Positions 16,628-25,745 of a stretch of DNA of 64,000 nucleotides are shown here, piece after piece (position 1 is the first letter of the stretch; each line of letters begins with the position of its first letter). The notes under the pieces were generated by a model that was given only the letters and a program-made list of their open reading frames with translations, did not search any database and was not told the DNA's origin. The translations under genes were made by a program, and so were the position numbers. This DNA is from Halodesulfovibrio sp. (lineage in GTDB: Bacteria; Desulfobacterota; Desulfovibrionia; Desulfovibrionales; Desulfovibrionaceae). The stretch is from contig NZ_JAOARI010000027.1 of the NCBI RefSeq assembly GCF_025210605.1, positions 87,870-151,869 on the forward strand. Reading direction: 5' to 3'.

Positions 16628-17467
16628 TTACTCTTCTGGTTTACAGCTAAGTGCTATCCCTAAAGGAGTAACGAACATCGGGTTCTTTGGTTTGTGTGTG
16701 TAAATGCCGGTGCGTTTTTCAATGACTTTTTCAATTCCAGCCAGACAGCAGGTACCACCGACCAATGAAATTTCCTGAACATCATGCCCTTCAATGTGGG
16801 TATTGATGATGGTAGCTATCTTTTCGATAACAGGTCGTAATACTGGAAGAAGCTCTTTGTGGTTTTTCGCATTACGCTTAAACTTGTCAGCTTCATCAAA
16901 AGGCAACTTGTACGCGCCAGAAACAACGAGAGTAAAATGAGTACCGCCTGTTGCGTCATCTGCAACATAGATAACTTTTCCATCTTTAAGGATTGAAATA
17001 CCGGTAGTACCACCACCGATGTCTACAACCGCTCCGTTGGAAATATTAAGTACTTCGTTAGCTGCTGTCGGTTCATCAAGAAGCTCTGTCAGTTCAAAAC
17101 CGGCACCTTCGACAACGTTTTTAATTGCACCGGAATCGAGTGCGTTTGTGCCCGGAGGAATAGCAGAAGCAGCATAGATAAGCTCTGTGCCAAGCTTTTC
17201 TTCAACCTCTTGTTTAAGCTCACGGACAATCTGAACAGCGCCAATGTAGTCTACAACCATACCGTCACGAACAACGTCAGCGTAGCGGTAGGCACCAGCA
17301 ACAGGCTTGTGGTTTTCATCCAGTACGGACACAACAACACATGCTGTACCAAGGTCTACGCCTGTATAGTAAACTGGAGACTTTTTCTTAATTGGCTTTT
17401 TTACTGCCTTTTCAAACTGCTGAACCAGTTTGTCGCAGTATTCAAAATTTATGCGTTTCTTTGACAT
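16628..17467 (-). CDS. eutJ: EutJ-like actin/Hsp70-fold protein
   Basis: A protein of about 279 aa with the actin/Hsp70 ATPase fold and no substrate-binding domain, as in EutJ. Motifs include phosphate-1 YYTGVDLGTACVVVSVLD (about 35-52), GAVVDIGGGTTGISIL (phosphate-2) and SLVGGTCCLAGIEKVI (adenosine motif). EutJ is thought to act as a chaperone or reactivase-like factor for microcompartment enzymes, and its role in choline loci is not established. The ATG at 17467 has AGGAGG 8 nt upstream and overlaps the end of the EutT-like gene by 19 bp. Confidence 0.92.
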   Translation of the reverse strand: MSKKRINFEYCDKLVQQFEKAVKKPIKKKSPVYYTGVDLGTACVVVSVLDENHKPVAGAYRYADVVRDGMVVDYIGAVQIVRELKQEVEEKLGTELIYAASAIPPGTNALDSGAIKNVVEGAGFELTELLDEPTAANEVLNISNGAVVDIGGGTTGISILKDGKVIYVADDATGGTHFTLVVSGAYKLPFDEADKFKRNAKNHKELLPVLRPVIEKIATIINTHIEGHDVQEISLVGGTCCLAGIEKVIEKRTGIYTHKPKNPMFVTPLGIALSCKPEE

Positions 17468-18138
17468 TCGTTCCCTCCTAATGCTGTGCAAATCATTTGC
17501 GACAGAACATTGCGAATTTGATTGACGCGAACACCGAAGTTGTTCTCATCGTGGCTCGTTCCGCAAAAATCCATCACGGAGACTTCAAGCTTATGCATGG
17601 CACAGCGTAACTTGTTAAGAAGCAAAATCTCTTTTCCGTTGGGAAGGTGCATATGTTCCGCTGTAATTTCAAAACAGTCATCCAACGGACTGGAAAAATT
17701 CTCTTTGGTGATGCCGTAGCACTCTTCAAATTCGAGATCCTGCAATGGTGTATTTTCACCGAGTGATTCGTGCATTGCCGCAATGTCCTGTCCCACAGCA
17801 ACAACACGCTGCGAAAGCGCAATATCACGACCTTGCAGTTCGCAAGCTACAAGTAAAAAAGTATTGGCGATTGATTTAAGCTCAGAGCTTAAGCGCTGCT
17901 TTTTCCAGTCGATGGCGTTGGAATCAGCTGCCTGCTCGCCAGCAGTGTTATCAGAATGTTTCGGAGCTGATGAGGTTGCGGAACCAGCAGGGCTATCTTC
18001 CGTTACAACCTTAATGCGTTTATCGCTCAGGAACTGACGCGCACCGGGGGTAAGCCGTACGTCCTTCGTTAAATTGAAGGTCGTAAGTGCTTCTTTTCTG
18101 TGCAAGAGACGAAGGTCTTCTTCAGTAATAAATCTCAT
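17449..18138 (-). CDS. EutT-like protein lacking the metal-binding Cys motif
   Basis: A 229-aa protein similar to EutT, the ethanolamine-locus corrinoid adenosyltransferase. The N-terminus matches (FITEEDLRLLHR, LTPGARQFLSDKRIKVV) and so does the C-terminal helical part (ITAEHMHLPNGKEILLLNKLR). EutT uses a HxxxxxxxxxxxCCxxC metal site in the linker. Here the linker (residues 48-75) is Ser/Ala/Gly-rich with no CC pair. Since CutC is B12-independent, an adenosyltransferase role is not expected; the protein may be structural or a retired enzyme. AAAGGA precedes the ATG. It sits 12 bp after the EutP-like gene. Confidence 0.85.
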   Translation of the reverse strand: MRFITEEDLRLLHRKEALTTFNLTKDVRLTPGARQFLSDKRIKVVTEDSPAGSATSSAPKHSDNTAGEQAADSNAIDWKKQRLSSELKSIANTFLLVACELQGRDIALSQRVVAVGQDIAAMHESLGENTPLQDLEFEECYGITKENFSSPLDDCFEITAEHMHLPNGKEILLLNKLRCAMHKLEVSVMDFCGTSHDENNFGVRVNQIRNVLSQMICTALGGNECQRNA

Positions 18139-18150
18139 CTACTGTTCCTT

Positions 18151-18615
18151 TCACGTACGAGCATCAAATAGATGCTGTAATAACTCCGAAACCCCGATTC
18201 CCTCTGTCACACTGACGTCGAAAAACGGTTTCTGCACGCCATAATGCTCGAGTTGCCTGTAGCAAAATTTCTTATTTTCCGGCTTAACACTGCAACGTGT
18301 TACTATTCCGGAAACTGGACATCCGAATACTTTAGCGAAACCGGGAGCACCCACAGCAGAAGGTTGCGATTGGTTGACAATAAACAGCACATGAAAGGCA
18401 TGGTTCTGTGCTATCGCAATGAGATGATGATATCTCCCGGGACTTTCAAAATATCCTCCCGGCACTTCTATTGTGTGCTTTCCGTAAACAACTTCCTGTC
18501 GGCTGCGATGTGGTTGAACAAGAAGGTCAGATTGACCGTAGCTATCCAGCACATTGGCAAGAGTTGTTTTACCGCTAGCGGTTGCCCCAATGAGCATTAT
18601 TCTGCGTTTTACCAT
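18151..18615 (-). CDS. eutP: EutP/PduV-like P-loop GTPase-like protein
   Basis: A 154-aa small P-loop protein. Walker A is GATASGKTT at residues 10-18, and VPGGYFESPGRYHHLI matches the DTPGEYF..PRWYHAL stretch of EutP with the Walker B Asp replaced. The usual G4 NKxD/SKTD position reads TRCS, so guanine specificity may be lost. PduV links microcompartments to filaments in the cell, and EutP has been reported to have acetate kinase activity in some species, so the job here is open. The ribosome-binding site is weak (TTGGA); the gene starts 9 bp after the EutS-like gene. Confidence 0.88.
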   Translation of the reverse strand: MVKRRIMLIGATASGKTTLANVLDSYGQSDLLVQPHRSRQEVVYGKHTIEVPGGYFESPGRYHHLIAIAQNHAFHVLFIVNQSQPSAVGAPGFAKVFGCPVSGIVTRCSVKPENKKFCYRQLEHYGVQKPFFDVSVTEGIGVSELLQHLFDART

Positions 18616-18624
18616 TCCAATAAA

Positions 18625-18978
18625 CTATGAGCGGGTTACTGCTCCAGCTGTAAAGCCCAAGGTACGTGCCAAGGTTTCCACCACTGCGCTCAGCGCTGTT
18701 TCCACACTTTCCACATTACCGGTGAGTACAACAGAACCTGTAAAACGATCTAAAAAGCCTATTTCTACGTCTGCTGCTTTGGTAGCAATATCGGCGGCAA
18801 TAATTGAGGTTTCGTACGGGGTAAGAGTTAAAATCCCCAATGCACCTTTTTCTTCCACCCCAAGCCGCTCATAAATATCGGACATAGGAGCCGCAATAAC
18901 GTGGGCGATTGTTACTTGTTTACCTGGAACGTTTTCTTGAATTCTTCGTTCCAATTCATGGGGTTGAGTTTTGTGCAT
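18625..18978 (-). CDS. eutS: BMC-H shell protein, circularly permuted EutS/PduU type
   Basis: A 117-aa shell protein with the EutS/PduU arrangement. The N-terminal [20 protein letters not shown] strand forms the beta-barrel plug, followed by [35 protein letters not shown] core elements ([12 protein letters not shown] and [13 protein letters not shown]). EutS hexamers bend at facet edges and carry a capped pore. AAGGG precedes the ATG. It begins the second part of the operon, 160 bp after cutD, with a strong hairpin in the gap. Confidence 0.95.
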   Translation of the reverse strand: MHKTQPHELERRIQENVPGKQVTIAHVIAAPMSDIYERLGVEEKGALGILTLTPYETSIIAADIATKAADVEIGFLDRFTGSVVLTGNVESVETALSAVVETLARTLGFTAGAVTRS

Positions 18979-19103
18979 TCTGCCACCCTTGCATTTACAG
19001 CATTATATTTTGCGCAATAACCACCACATTTAATTGAGCATTACCAGTGAGTAAGAAAAAGGTCTTATGCACTGAAAGCAGCGTGCTCATGTGGATTACT
19101 ATC

Positions 19104-19128
19104 CCCTGCCTGCCGCAGACAGGCAGGG
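19104..19128 (-). repeat. Strong hairpin in the cutD-eutS gap
   Basis: A perfect 9-bp GC-rich inverted repeat (CCCTGCCTG / CAGGCAGGG) with a 7-nt loop lies 10 bp after the cutD stop. Neither strand has a U-run after it, so it is not a classic terminator. It may stabilise the 3' end of processed cutC-cutD mRNA or give partial termination. Confidence 0.65.
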
Positions 19129-19137
19129 AAAATACGA

Positions 19138-20088
19138 TTAATGCCTTACAGTCGTAACTGGGAAATCGTGTGCTTTGAACTGGTTCTCAACTCGTTCCAG
19201 CTCTTCGTCACTCATGGCAAAGTCACCCTTCATTGGGTACTCCCTGCCAAGCTGTGCGTATTTGCCGACGCCCAGTTTGTGATATGGAAGCAAATCCACA
19301 CCCTTAAAATTCTTGCGTCCAAGGAAAGGTTTCAAGAAGGCGATAAGCCCTTCAATATCTTCCGGCGCATCGTTCACATCTTTCATCAACGGCAATCTAA
19401 TTCGCACATTGTGACGCTTTTCAATAAGTGCAGTCACGTTCTGCAAAATAGTTTCGTTACGCACTCCGGTAAATTCGTAGTGCTTTTCAGAATCGATGTG
19501 TTTCAAGTCAAAGAGGAACAGATCAACAAATTCCGCTACCTTCAAAACATCATCAAGCTTTGCATAGCCGCATGTCTCAATAGCTGTGTTGATGCCCCGT
19601 TGTTTGCATGCCATCAAAACGCTGGTTGCAAACTCTGGTTGCATCAGCACTTCACCGCCGCCAAGAGTCAAACCACCACCGGACAGTTCGTAAAAAGATC
19701 TATCCTCTTCTACGATATCCATCACTTCAGAAATGGTTCTTTTCTCACCGACAACGGAAAGTGCTGATGCCTCACAGACTTTTTCGCATTCTCTGCATCC
19801 GATACACTTAACGGTATCGGACAGTTTGTGCGTGCCATCTGCTTCCATGGTATGAAGTCCCACGGGGCACACAGATGCGCACTTGCCACAATTTACGCAG
19901 AGTTCTGCTTTATACAGAAGCTCGTACATTCGCTTCTGGCTCTCAGGGTTTGAGCACCATTTACAACGTAACGGACATCCTTTGAAAAATACGAGAGTTC
20001 TTACTCCAGGACCATCGTACATATTGTATTTCTGGACATTGAAAATCATTCCCTTTCTTTCAATCATGTCTGAATTAGATGTAGTCAT
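19138..20088 (-). CDS. cutD: Choline TMA-lyase activating enzyme CutD (radical SAM)
   Basis: A 316-aa glycyl-radical-enzyme activase that installs the glycyl radical on CutC. The radical SAM motif is Cys38-x3-Cys42-x2-Cys45 (GCPLRCKWCSNPES). It is followed by a ferredoxin-like insert with CVNCGKCASVCP and CIGCRECEKVCE for two extra [4Fe-4S] clusters. SAM-binding motifs GGGEVLMQ and DLFLFDLKH are present. Length and the double ferredoxin insert fit CutD-type rather than pyruvate-formate-lyase activases. It starts 22 bp after cutC, with a weak ribosome-binding site, consistent with lower synthesis than its target. Confidence 0.96.
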   Translation of the reverse strand: MTTSNSDMIERKGMIFNVQKYNMYDGPGVRTLVFFKGCPLRCKWCSNPESQKRMYELLYKAELCVNCGKCASVCPVGLHTMEADGTHKLSDTVKCIGCRECEKVCEASALSVVGEKRTISEVMDIVEEDRSFYELSGGGLTLGGGEVLMQPEFATSVLMACKQRGINTAIETCGYAKLDDVLKVAEFVDLFLFDLKHIDSEKHYEFTGVRNETILQNVTALIEKRHNVRIRLPLMKDVNDAPEDIEGLIAFLKPFLGRKNFKGVDLLPYHKLGVGKYAQLGREYPMKGDFAMSDEELERVENQFKAHDFPVTTVRH

Positions 20089-20109
20089 GTGTACTCAAAC
20101 CCCGTGGCA

Positions 20110-22662
20110 TTATATTTCTTTCAGCATGGTTCTGCTGATAATTTCATCCTGAACGTCTTTGCAAAGCTCAACGAAGAACGCTGAGTAACCTGCAACGCGA
20201 ACTACGAGATCACGGTAGTCTTCTGGGCGCTGCTGAGCGTCGAGAAGAACGTCGTTATCAAGGTAGTTAAACTGCATTTCACCGTTGCCAAGCATGCTTG
20301 CGGTACGGATAAGGGTAATGATGCCCTCTTCACCCTGAGGTGTATCCAACAAGCCGGACATGATCTTGAAGTTATGAACCATGCCGATGTTCATGCTGTC
20401 GTTAGGCATTTTTGATACAGACTTAATGATAGCTGTAGGGCCTTTGAAGTCTGCACCGTGGCTTGGGCTGATACCGTCGGAAAGCGGCTGCCATGCAGCA
20501 CGACCACCAGCGGATGCGCCAGTAAGCTGACCAAACGGTGTGTTGTTGGAGATAGAGAGAGTACCGTGGCTCAATACAGAGTAGAGAGTTTTGAACTTGC
20601 GGTGCTCTGCTTCGGTGAACTGAACGAGGTCAGCAGCAATGAGGTCTGCGTAATCGTCGTCGTTACCGAACTTAGGTGCAGCAAGACAATCTGCTTTAAT
20701 CTGGTCGTAACCAACGAAGTCAGCTTTCAGAGCTTCGTTAAGCTGCTGCAAGGTGTATTTCTTTTCGTCGAATACGAGTTTTTTGATTGCAGCCATGGAG
20801 TCTGCGTATGTTGCAAGACCGCTCCAGATAACACCTGGACCGAAGTTGTACATTGCACCACCAGCAGCTACGTCACGACCGCTTTCCATACAACCTTCGT
20901 ACATGATGGACATGAGAGGTTTTGGAGCAAGTTCTTTGTGAACACGCTGGGAAATAACAGTAGCAATGCTGCTCTTCTCAGTAACGTACTTGATCTGAGC
21001 TTTAACTGCTTCTTCGAACTGTTCGAAAGTCTGGAAGCTGCTGAGGTCGCCGCTATCAGGGGTAACCTGTTTGCCGTACCAGAGTGGAACACCGTGGTTC
21101 AGAACAAGTTCGATACAAATTGGCCACTGAGTGTATGCAGTGGAAGTCCACTGGTACAGACGACCGGATTTCTGAGGCTCTACACAACCCATGAGGCAGT
21201 AGTCGCGTGCGTCTTCAATGGAAACGCCTTTAGCGAGCATCATTTTGATGTGAGTGTCATCAAAGTGAATTGCAGGGAAGCCCATACCAGCGCGGATTAC
21301 GTCGATAATTTTACGCAGGTATTTGTGTGGAGATTTGTTATGTACACGAGTAGCCAAAGAAGGCTGGTATACTTTAACGTGACGAACAGCGTCCATCAGC
21401 AAGTAAGTAAGGTCGTTTGTTGCATCAAGACCTTCACGAGTTACACCACCAACGCACATGTTTACGAATGGCTGGTAACCAGCAAAGAACTTGGAGCCGC
21501 CTTCACTTGTGATCCACATCATTTCAGACATTTTAATCAGCATACAACCAGCAAGGTCAAATGCTTCATATTCTGTCATGCGACCAGCTTCGAGGTCAGC
21601 TTTGAAGTATGGGTACATGTACTGGTCAACACGACCAATGGACATACCAGTCTGGTTTTCTTCAACAACAAGCAGGGACTCGATAGTCCAAACAGCCTGA
21701 ATTGCTTCCCAGAAAGTGCTTGGCTTGTGGGCAGGAACACGAGCGTTGATTTCAGAAATCTTCATCAGTTCAGCTTTACGCTGAGGGTTTGTTTCTTTCT
21801 GAGCAAGCTCTGCTGCGTATTCGGAAAGTCTACGTGCGTAAATCATGATACCTTCAGCGGTATCAATTAATGATTTGTAGAAGTAGATTTTTTCGATGTC
21901 TTCTGGGTTTGCGTAGTCAAGCTTTTCGAGATGTTCACGAGCTTCGCGCTGAACATCAAGCATGCCTTTGTTCATCAGAATTACATCGTAACCCGGGTTG
22001 GAGTCGCCACCACCGTTTACTGCGTGGTAAGAACAATCGGATACGTATGATTCGCCGGAGATTTCCCAAAGATCTGCTTCGCGGTACTGATCTTCACAAT
22101 ATTCATCAACGGATTTGCCAGCCCAGAATGGGAACAGCTCTTCACGCATGATTTTTTTGTCTTCTTCAGAAATGAAGAATGGATCCTGGCTACGAGTACC
22201 GATAGTATCGATTTCGTCTACCATCCAACGCCATGCGATATCTGGAGAGAAAGCACCGGCACGTGGAGCACCACAAGGTGCACCTACGATAAGCTCGTCA
22301 TCCTGAATAACAAGCGGAGCTGTTTCGCAGCAATGCTTGAAGCATTTACCACGAAGCAGAATTTTAGGCATACCAGGGTTTTCTTTTGCAATTTTAGTAA
22401 TTGCGCGAGCACGGTGTGTGGTGATGGTAGGAACCTGCTTGAGGAAGTTTTCTCTCAAGCGAACCTGACGATCTGTAGGACCCTCAGGAATACCAGTACC
22501 GTGTGAAGCCGGTGTAAACGGAGCAGCGCTGCCGGTTGCACCTTTACGGTTGATAATCTCTTCTGTAACTTCTTCGAACATTTTTTTCAAAGAAGCACGT
22601 TCTTCAGGGGACATGTTTTTAGTAGCTTCTGCAAGCTGATTTGATAAATCCCGAATATCCAC
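20110..22662 (-). CDS. cutC: Choline trimethylamine-lyase CutC (glycyl radical enzyme)
   Basis: This 850-aa enzyme cleaves choline to trimethylamine and acetaldehyde. The active-site loop is LMGCVEPQ with Cys493 and Glu495, and the glycyl radical loop RVAGYSAF places Gly825. These residues sit four positions after Cys489, Glu491 and Gly821 of the Desulfovibrio alaskensis enzyme (846 aa). The N-terminal 50 residues carry a helix that could target it to the shell. The start is a GTG with GAGGT upstream. It is the fifth gene of the operon, directly ahead of cutD. The context of acetaldehyde dehydrogenase, PduL and shell genes supports CutC over glycerol or propanediol dehydratases. Confidence 0.97.
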   Translation of the reverse strand: MDIRDLSNQLAEATKNMSPEERASLKKMFEEVTEEIINRKGATGSAAPFTPASHGTGIPEGPTDRQVRLRENFLKQVPTITTHRARAITKIAKENPGMPKILLRGKCFKHCCETAPLVIQDDELIVGAPCGAPRAGAFSPDIAWRWMVDEIDTIGTRSQDPFFISEEDKKIMREELFPFWAGKSVDEYCEDQYREADLWEISGESYVSDCSYHAVNGGGDSNPGYDVILMNKGMLDVQREAREHLEKLDYANPEDIEKIYFYKSLIDTAEGIMIYARRLSEYAAELAQKETNPQRKAELMKISEINARVPAHKPSTFWEAIQAVWTIESLLVVEENQTGMSIGRVDQYMYPYFKADLEAGRMTEYEAFDLAGCMLIKMSEMMWITSEGGSKFFAGYQPFVNMCVGGVTREGLDATNDLTYLLMDAVRHVKVYQPSLATRVHNKSPHKYLRKIIDVIRAGMGFPAIHFDDTHIKMMLAKGVSIEDARDYCLMGCVEPQKSGRLYQWTSTAYTQWPICIELVLNHGVPLWYGKQVTPDSGDLSSFQTFEQFEEAVKAQIKYVTEKSSIATVISQRVHKELAPKPLMSIMYEGCMESGRDVAAGGAMYNFGPGVIWSGLATYADSMAAIKKLVFDEKKYTLQQLNEALKADFVGYDQIKADCLAAPKFGNDDDYADLIAADLVQFTEAEHRKFKTLYSVLSHGTLSISNNTPFGQLTGASAGGRAAWQPLSDGISPSHGADFKGPTAIIKSVSKMPNDSMNIGMVHNFKIMSGLLDTPQGEEGIITLIRTASMLGNGEMQFNYLDNDVLLDAQQRPEDYRDLVVRVAGYSAFFVELCKDVQDEIISRTMLKEI

Positions 22663-22708
22663 TACAACCTCACTTATATTTCAAATCTTTCAGAGTTAAT
22701 TGTCGGCA

Positions 22709-24202
22709 TTACAGCTCTCCAATAGCCTCTTTCAAAATGCGATGTACTGCCTGCAATGAACTGGTACTGAAATTACCGCTAACTGCTGGCTGCTCTACTT
22801 GTGCAGCCTGTGCTCGTTTTGGGAAAATTTCTGCACCGATTGATTCTATATTCCGCACGCCGTATCCAACTTTGCGAATATAAATCAGGTTCATCGGCGA
22901 TACGTTATCTGAAGTGAATCCCTTGCCTGCTGATCCACTGCCCAACATCATTGATGGGAACAGATTTGTTGTTGCGCCCATGCTACCGAATGCCGCAGGG
23001 GTGTTAACAAGAACCCTGCCGACCGGCTTTTTCAGCGCAAACTGATTGATCACATTTTCATCTTTGGAATGGATAACCAGAGTGTGCCCGCAGCGATCGC
23101 TAAGCAGCAACTCTATGCATTTTTCGCATGCATGCATCCAGTCCGGCTCAATATAAAAACCAAGAACAGGGCACAGCTTTTCGCGGGAGTAAGGGTCAAA
23201 TTCAGACACATACTTTCGCTCTGCGATTAAAACGGTAGTGTTATCCGGCACTATAAAACCGACTTTTTGTGCAATTTTTACAGCCGGTATTCCAATTAGA
23301 TCATGATTCGGTTTTCCATCGGAATAAAAAAGTAAAGAGCCTAATTTTTCCGCCTCTTGCTCAGACATGAAATATGCACCATTGCTTTGCAGTGCACTTT
23401 TCACTTCTGCTGCAACACAGCCATCGACAACAACAGACTGTCCGGCGGCTGAAACAACGCCATGATCGAACGTTTTACTGGCAATAATATCTTTAGCTGC
23501 TTGCTGAATATCCGCAGTGCGTTCGACAAATGCCGGACCATTACCAGCGCCACCGTAAATAAACGGTTTACCGGATGTACTTGCAGCCTCAAGCATACCG
23601 GGAACGCCGGTATTCAGAACAAGCGAAACTAATTTATGCTTCATAAGCTCGATAGTTCCGATAGCGGCAACTGTTTTCATGTAGGTCAGTGCGCCTTCTG
23701 GAAGCCCGTGCTTATGAGCAACCTCAATCATAATATCGAGGGTTTTACTGATTGTTTTTTGCGCCCTCGGGTGAGGAGAAAAGACAATTGCATTACCCGA
23801 CTTGATTGCAATCAGTGCATTATAAATTGTCGTTGAAACCGGACTTGTAGCCGGACACAACGCAGCAATAACACCTACAGGAACCCCGACGTCCTTTGTT
23901 TGTTTTTCACGGTCTTCACCAATGATACCCACACAGCGCAGCCCTCTTAAATTCCTGCGGGCAAAACCACAGACAAATTCATTTTTAATAAGCTTATGCT
24001 GCCAATCGCCGAAGTCCGTCTCTTCATGAGACAAAATGGCAAGAGCCTGCGTGTGCTTTTCAAGTTCATTGGCCATACTCTCAACAATAACATCGAGGTT
24101 TTCCTGCGAAAATGTCGCAAGTTGCTTTTGAGCTTCGTACGCATTTTCTGCCAGAATTCTGGCTTCCTGTATCGAGAGCAGATCATTGTCGATAATTGTC
24201 AT
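22709..24202 (-). CDS. Aldehyde dehydrogenase homologue lacking the catalytic cysteine
   Basis: A protein of 497 aa with the acylating aldehyde dehydrogenase fold, related along its full length to the enzyme at 11028-12554. The catalytic position reads FDHGVVSAAGQS, so Ser251 replaces the Cys seen in FDYGTICASEQS. Nucleotide-site segments (GGAGNGPAF, FSPHPRAQK) remain. It should therefore not form a thioester and may be a pseudoenzyme, for example a structural partner or allosteric subunit. The C-terminal LQAVHRILKEAIGEL is amphipathic and fits an encapsulation peptide. The ATG at 24202 has GGGAG upstream; the frame extends to 24250 without a ribosome-binding site. It lies just upstream of cutC. 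Confidence 0.92.
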   Translation of the reverse strand: MTIIDNDLLSIQEARILAENAYEAQKQLATFSQENLDVIVESMANELEKHTQALAILSHEETDFGDWQHKLIKNEFVCGFARRNLRGLRCVGIIGEDREKQTKDVGVPVGVIAALCPATSPVSTTIYNALIAIKSGNAIVFSPHPRAQKTISKTLDIMIEVAHKHGLPEGALTYMKTVAAIGTIELMKHKLVSLVLNTGVPGMLEAASTSGKPFIYGGAGNGPAFVERTADIQQAAKDIIASKTFDHGVVSAAGQSVVVDGCVAAEVKSALQSNGAYFMSEQEAEKLGSLLFYSDGKPNHDLIGIPAVKIAQKVGFIVPDNTTVLIAERKYVSEFDPYSREKLCPVLGFYIEPDWMHACEKCIELLLSDRCGHTLVIHSKDENVINQFALKKPVGRVLVNTPAAFGSMGATTNLFPSMMLGSGSAGKGFTSDNVSPMNLIYIRKVGYGVRNIESIGAEIFPKRAQAAQVEQPAVSGNFSTSSLQAVHRILKEAIGEL

Positions 24203-24253
24203 TAATGGCACTCCCACCAAGCTACAATCGTTCCTGAAAAACCGAGCCAACTA

Positions 24254-24559
24254 TTACGCTGGAAGTAATTTATCCAAAGAGTAACGATCTGTAATTTTGA
24301 ACAAGTCTTTGTGTGGTGACGGAATAACAACGGAGCTGTAAACTTCGCCGCCAAGTCTTTCCACAGCAGCCACGCCTGCTTCTACAGCAGAGTTACATGC
24401 AGAAACATCACCCTGAACCAAAACAGAGATGTAACCAGAAGCGGTGTTCTCGTAGCCAACCAACTCAACGTTAGCTGCTTTGAGCATTGCGTCCGCCGCT
24501 TCTACTACTAAAACAAGACCAAAAGCTTCCACTAAACCCAGTGCGCCTGCTCTACTCAT
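24254..24559 (-). CDS. BMC-H shell protein
   Basis: A 101-aa hexameric shell protein with ALGLVEAFGLVLVVEAADAM and GDVSACNSAVEAGVAA. The pore loop reads YENTASG, differing from the [14 protein letters not shown] loops of its paralogues, so its pore chemistry probably differs. The C-terminus extends with KITDRYSLDKLL. The ATG lies 5 bp after the preceding BMC-H stop, with GTGGAG as ribosome-binding site overlapping that stop. Confidence 0.96.
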   Translation of the reverse strand: MSRAGALGLVEAFGLVLVVEAADAMLKAANVELVGYENTASGYISVLVQGDVSACNSAVEAGVAAVERLGGEVYSSVVIPSPHKDLFKITDRYSLDKLLPA

Positions 24560-24564
24560 AGTTA

Positions 24565-24864
24565 TTACTCCACATCAATGTCGTGCACGGATACGATGTC
24601 GCCAACGCGTGGCTCAGGACGTGCAATCACGTTTTTAGCAGTCAGTTTTCCGATCTCTTCAGCGGCAACTGCACCAGCATCTACAGCAGCCTGAACAGCC
24701 GCAACATCACCCTTTACCATGATGGTAACGAGGGTAGAGCCAATATTTTCGTATGAAATCAATTCAACATTAGCCGCTTTCAACATTGTGTCTGCTGCAT
24801 ATAACGCCGGAACCATGCCCAGAGTTTCAATGAGACCCAATGCATTTTCGCCTTGGAAACGCAT
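24565..24864 (-). CDS. BMC-H shell protein
   Basis: A 99-aa hexameric shell protein: ALGLIETLGMVPALYAADTM, pore loop YENIGST and KGDVAAVQAAVDAGAVAA. The Thr after the pore Gly and the Tyr/Glu/Asn loop distinguish it from the neighbouring paralogues. A GGAG ribosome-binding site precedes the ATG. It is the second gene of the operon and is separated from the first by 184 bp that contain a short hairpin. Confidence 0.96.
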   Translation of the reverse strand: MRFQGENALGLIETLGMVPALYAADTMLKAANVELISYENIGSTLVTIMVKGDVAAVQAAVDAGAVAAEEIGKLTAKNVIARPEPRVGDIVSVHDIDVE

Positions 24865-24923
24865 GAAATGTTCTCCTAATATTGTGGTTAATTCTGCACC
24901 AAAAGGGGTGAGGTGTTTAAAAC

Positions 24924-24938
24924 CTGCCCTTAGGGCAG
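24924..24938 (-). repeat. Short hairpin between first and second shell genes
   Basis: A CTGCCC / GGGCAG stem with a 3-nt loop is followed on minus by GTTTT. It could act as a partial terminator or as an mRNA 3' stabiliser, letting the first shell gene be expressed above the rest. Confidence 0.5.
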
Positions 24939-25048
24939 ACTTTGAATCAAAAAAGAAATAGAATTACAGCATATAAAGCCAAGGTTTACGTCTTGCACTA
25001 TGTGCAAATGCAATACGCCCCCCATCTTACGCTGCTCTTACTCGTTTC

Positions 25049-25336
25049 TTATTTTTTAGCGTTAGCAGGGAGAACGGTTTCAACATCGGTATGAGGACGT
25101 GGGATAACATGGATAGAAACCACTTCCCCTACACGCTGAGCTGCTGCAGCACCTGCATCTGTCGCAGCTTTAACCGCACCAACGTCGCCTCTGACCATTA
25201 CAGTCACTAAGCCTGCTCCAATGTATTCTTTACCCACCAGAGTAACGTTTGCTGCTTTCACCATAGCGTCAGCTGCTTCAATAGAACCAACCAAACCCCT
25301 TGTTTCAACCATACCTAACGCATCATTTTTACTCAT
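25049..25336 (-). CDS. BMC-H shell protein (PduA/EutM/CutA type), first gene of operon
   Basis: A 95-aa major-shell-type protein: [20 protein letters not shown], pore loop KEYIGAG and [19 protein letters not shown]. It is nearly the same as the last gene of the operon (10072-10359), so the operon is bracketed by two copies of one shell gene. AGAGGAG precedes the ATG. The transcript leader from the MerR-type promoter would be about 400 nt. Confidence 0.97.
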   Translation of the reverse strand: MSKNDALGMVETRGLVGSIEAADAMVKAANVTLVGKEYIGAGLVTVMVRGDVGAVKAATDAGAAAAQRVGEVVSIHVIPRPHTDVETVLPANAKK

Positions 25337-25745
25337 TCGATACTCTCCTCTACTTTCAAGTTACAATGTTGACCGTGCGCAGCCGCACCGTGCACCTGCC
25401 TCTCTAAAAAAGCACAACCACTCAAAATGATTGAGCTTTACGGAAGCCCTCTTATTTTACGTATTTACATCTGGACAGTGCAGCTCGTGTATTAAAAAGG
25501 CGTTAAGAGCAATGCCGTTTGGCGTTTTGAATACAGCGGCATGTTTCTCTTGGAAGTACGAAAAAAAAGAAAATGTTTTTTAAATGAAATATGCACGAAT
25601 GAGCTTGTCTTCTGCTCAAAAAAACCTTCGATTCATGCATAAACCGTTAGGCTCTAACGGCATCATCACTCAAAACACAAAGTAACTATCCAAAATAGTA
25701 AAGTTTTTTTCGTAAAGTAATTATGAACCCTTTTTTAGATTGCCT

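Noticed and set aside
20458..21870. Long open frame on plus opposite cutC
   Set aside because: It lies fully antisense to a certain gene, has biased composition and no ribosome-binding site.
20110..22662. Assignment of the glycyl radical enzyme as glycerol or propanediol dehydratase, or pyruvate formate-lyase
   Set aside because: Residue positions match CutC with a fixed offset of four, and the length and the gene set around it fit choline lyase.
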